From: Clostridia bacterium
GTDB taxonomy: Bacteria > Bacillota > Clostridia > Oscillospirales > Acutalibacteraceae
Direction of reading: 5' to 3'
DNA: 6,737 bases
Assembly: GCA_017501865.1 (NCBI GenBank)
Contig: JAFVWD010000148.1
Coordinates: 1 to 6,737, forward strand
Shown here: positions 5,228 through 6,737 of the stretch, piece by piece
Layout of the letters: each line of letters starts with the position of its first letter
Position numbering within the stretch: position 1 is the first letter of the stretch
Made by a program: the position numbers and the translations under genes
The notes under the pieces: model-generated
Seen by the model: the letters and a program-made list of their open reading frames with translations, nothing else
Told to the model about the DNA's origin: nothing
Databases searched by the model: none

Positions 5228-6613
5228 ATGAAAATCAAAGAATTTATTGGTAACAAAGCTTTTTATCGTATGACACTAAGCATAGCCGTGCCGATGATGG
5301 TGCAAAATTTCATTACTAATTTTGTAAGCCTTCTGGACAACCTTATGGTCGGGGCTCTCGGCACAGAGGATATGTCAGGTGTATCCATTGTAAATCAATT
5401 GTTTTTCGTTTTTAACTTAGCACTTTTCGGTGCTGTAAGCGGTGCAGGAATTTTCACCTCGCAGTTTCACGGCAAAAACGACGTCGACGGCATACGGTTT
5501 ACCATAAGATACAAAACCATAGTTGCGGTTTTACTTACTGTAGTTGCAATTTTGGTTTTTATTTTCTTTGGTGATTTTTTAATAGGTCTTTATCTTCACG
5601 ATACCGACCAATCCTCAAATCTGGAATTAACTGCAGATGTTGCAAGAAAATATCTGAACATTATAACAATAGGTTTGCTTCCTTTTGCTGTTTCAAATAT
5701 TTTTGCAAGCACATTAAGAGAAACCGGTCAAACCGTTATTCCTATGGTTACAGGTTTTGTTGCCGTTTTTGTCAACTGCATTTTAAACTACATTCTTATA
5801 TTCGGTAAGTTAGGTTTCCCTGCTCTTGGCGCTTCAGGTGCTGCCACAGCAACTGTTATAGCACGTTATGTTGAATGTCTTGTTTTAATTTTATATGTTA
5901 TAAAGAAGAAAAAAGAGTTCCCCTTCTTTAAGGGAGCATTTAAAAGCCTTTATATTCCAAAGGATTTATTTAAAAATGTTACCGTTAAGGGAATGCCTCT
6001 TTTACTAAATGAATTTTTATGGTCGGCAGGAATGTCAATTCTCAGTATGAGCTACAGTCTCCATGGAATTGCCGTAGTTGCAGGCTACAGTATTTCTTCT
6101 ACTGTCGTTAACCTTCTCAGCATTATTTTCCAGGCATTAGGCTCGAGTATAAGTATAATAATCGGCAAACTCTTAGGTGCAGGCAAATTCGACGAAGCTG
6201 TTTCAACCGTAAAAAAAATATTCGCATTCACACTTTTCTCAAGTGTTCTCGTAGGTGCTTCTATTTTCTTGTTTAGTTCTCCTATATTAAAGCTTTACAA
6301 TACCTCTGAGGAATCAAAAATGTATGCGGAATTTTTTATGAAAACAGTCGCACTCTTCACACCTGTTGCAGCATTTGCCCACGCATCATACTTCACCTTG
6401 CGTAGCGGAGGTAAAACGCTTGTTACATTTTTATTCGACAGTGTATACCTTTTAGGCTGTGCTGTTCCTGTTACTTTTGCACTTTATTATATTTTTGATT
6501 TATCAATATTTGTTATTTTCCCTATTGTCCAGAGCTTTGACTTAATTAAAGATACTATAGGTTATATACTCATTAAGAAAAAAGTATGGGTAAATAATAT
6601 TGTTGATAATTAA
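5228..6613 (+). CDS. MATE family efflux transporter
   Basis: Polytopic inner-membrane exporter of the multidrug and toxic compound extrusion family, normally driven by a Na+ or H+ gradient. The 461 residues, with about 12 hydrophobic helices in two bundles, fit the family. Landmarks are SIAVPMMVQNFITNFVSLLDNLMVGALGT (18-46, helix 1), SQFHGKND (78-85), RETGQTVIPM (164-173), GKLGFPALGASGAATATVIAR (193-213), and their second-half counterparts: KGMPLLLNEFLWSAG (254-268, helix 7), GKLLGAGKFDEA (313-324) and LRSGGKT (391-397). It starts 1 nt after the GH130 stop (taaTatg) with no good Shine-Dalgarno, so translation is probably coupled to the GH130 gene. The N-terminus is normal for clostridial MATE proteins. 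Substrate is unknown: drugs, metabolites or a glycan-related compound are all possible. It is the last gene before the terminator. Confidence 0.93.
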   Translation: MKIKEFIGNKAFYRMTLSIAVPMMVQNFITNFVSLLDNLMVGALGTEDMSGVSIVNQLFFVFNLALFGAVSGAGIFTSQFHGKNDVDGIRFTIRYKTIVAVLLTVVAILVFIFFGDFLIGLYLHDTDQSSNLELTADVARKYLNIITIGLLPFAVSNIFASTLRETGQTVIPMVTGFVAVFVNCILNYILIFGKLGFPALGASGAATATVIARYVECLVLILYVIKKKKEFPFFKGAFKSLYIPKDLFKNVTVKGMPLLLNEFLWSAGMSILSMSYSLHGIAVVAGYSISSTVVNLLSIIFQALGSSISIIIGKLLGAGKFDEAVSTVKKIFAFTLFSSVLVGASIFLFSSPILKLYNTSEESKMYAEFFMKTVALFTPVAAFAHASYFTLRSGGKTLVTFLFDSVYLLGCAVPVTFALYYIFDLSIFVIFPIVQSFDLIKDTIGYILIKKKVWVNNIVDN

Positions 6614-6634
6614 ATATTTCGTTCACTAAAAAAT

Positions 6635-6678
6635 AAAATGAGCTGTAAAAAAACGCAGGTTTTTTTACAGCTCATTTT
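6635..6678 (+). terminator. Intrinsic terminator after the MATE gene, possibly bidirectional
   Basis: A perfect 20-bp stem, 6635-6654 with 6659-6678, encloses a 4-nt loop GCAG. The stem has a core TGAGCTGT/ACAGCTCA next to a run of seven A-T pairs, and the descending arm runs into TTTTT (6675-6679). On the opposite strand the same hairpin is followed by a T-rich stretch, so it could stop transcription both ways. It lies 21 nt after the MATE stop codon and marks the end of the operon. Confidence 0.85.
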
Positions 6679-6697
6679 TAGGGGATAGGGAAAAAAG

Positions 6698-6737
6698 ATG
6701 CAGAATGGACAAACTGAGCAAAATCAAGGCGATAGCC
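6698..6737 (+). CDS. Start of a further gene, truncated by the window end
   Basis: An ATG at 6698 follows AGGG (6687-6690) with a 7-nt spacer and opens a frame to the window end: 13 complete codons beginning MQNGQTEQNQGDS, rich in Gln and Asn. That is too short to identify. It begins only 19 nt after the terminator's T-run, leaving no room for a full promoter between them, so it would depend on readthrough or on a promoter overlapping the hairpin. It may not be a real gene. Confidence 0.4.
   Translation, partial: MQNGQTEQNQGDS

Overview
The window looks like part of a low-GC, anaerobic Gram-positive genome, most likely a gut-type Clostridia (Oscillospirales or Ruminococcaceae-like). This is inferred from AT-rich coding sequence with A/T-ending codons, strong Shine-Dalgarno sites, densely packed same-strand genes, and a stand-alone two-gene SUF-like Fe-S pair of the kind found in anaerobes. 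No taxonomic marker gene is present, so the assignment is only an inference.

Layout (all genes on +). 1-519 is the 3' part of a SufC-type ATPase and 531-1448 a SufB-type scaffold. Together they look like the minimal SUF-like (SmsCB) Fe-S assembly system. 1445-1553 is a 109-bp near-perfect inverted repeat. 1567-3036 is a rhamnulokinase starting at TTG. 3033-4256 is a membrane protein related to M28 aminopeptidases that appears to have lost most metal ligands. 4270-5226 is a GH130 enzyme that keeps the probable phosphate-binding residues. 5228-6613 is a MATE-family exporter. A 20-bp-stem hairpin at 6635-6678 closes the unit, and another gene probably starts at 6698.

Gene spacing is very tight: 11 nt, a 4-nt overlap, 13 nt and 1 nt. 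The only exception is the 118 nt between sufB and rhaB, which is almost wholly the inverted repeat. Its ends lie on two copies of TTAA. Removing one TTAA plus the 101 bp between them rejoins the sufB stop codon directly to the rhaB Shine-Dalgarno, leaving a 13-nt gap. This is the strongest unusual signal here: a MITE-like insertion, or an RNA hairpin, splitting what was one compact operon.

Functionally the window joins Fe-S cluster biogenesis to a module of sugar kinase, membrane peptidase-like protein, mannoside phosphorylase-like enzyme and exporter. The two sugar enzymes act in different pathways (rhamnose, and mannosides or mannosyl-glycans). None of their usual partners (rhaA, rhaD, sugar transporter, epimerase) lies in the window, so a shared pathway is not shown. 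The palindrome and the pseudo-peptidase are what I would check first.
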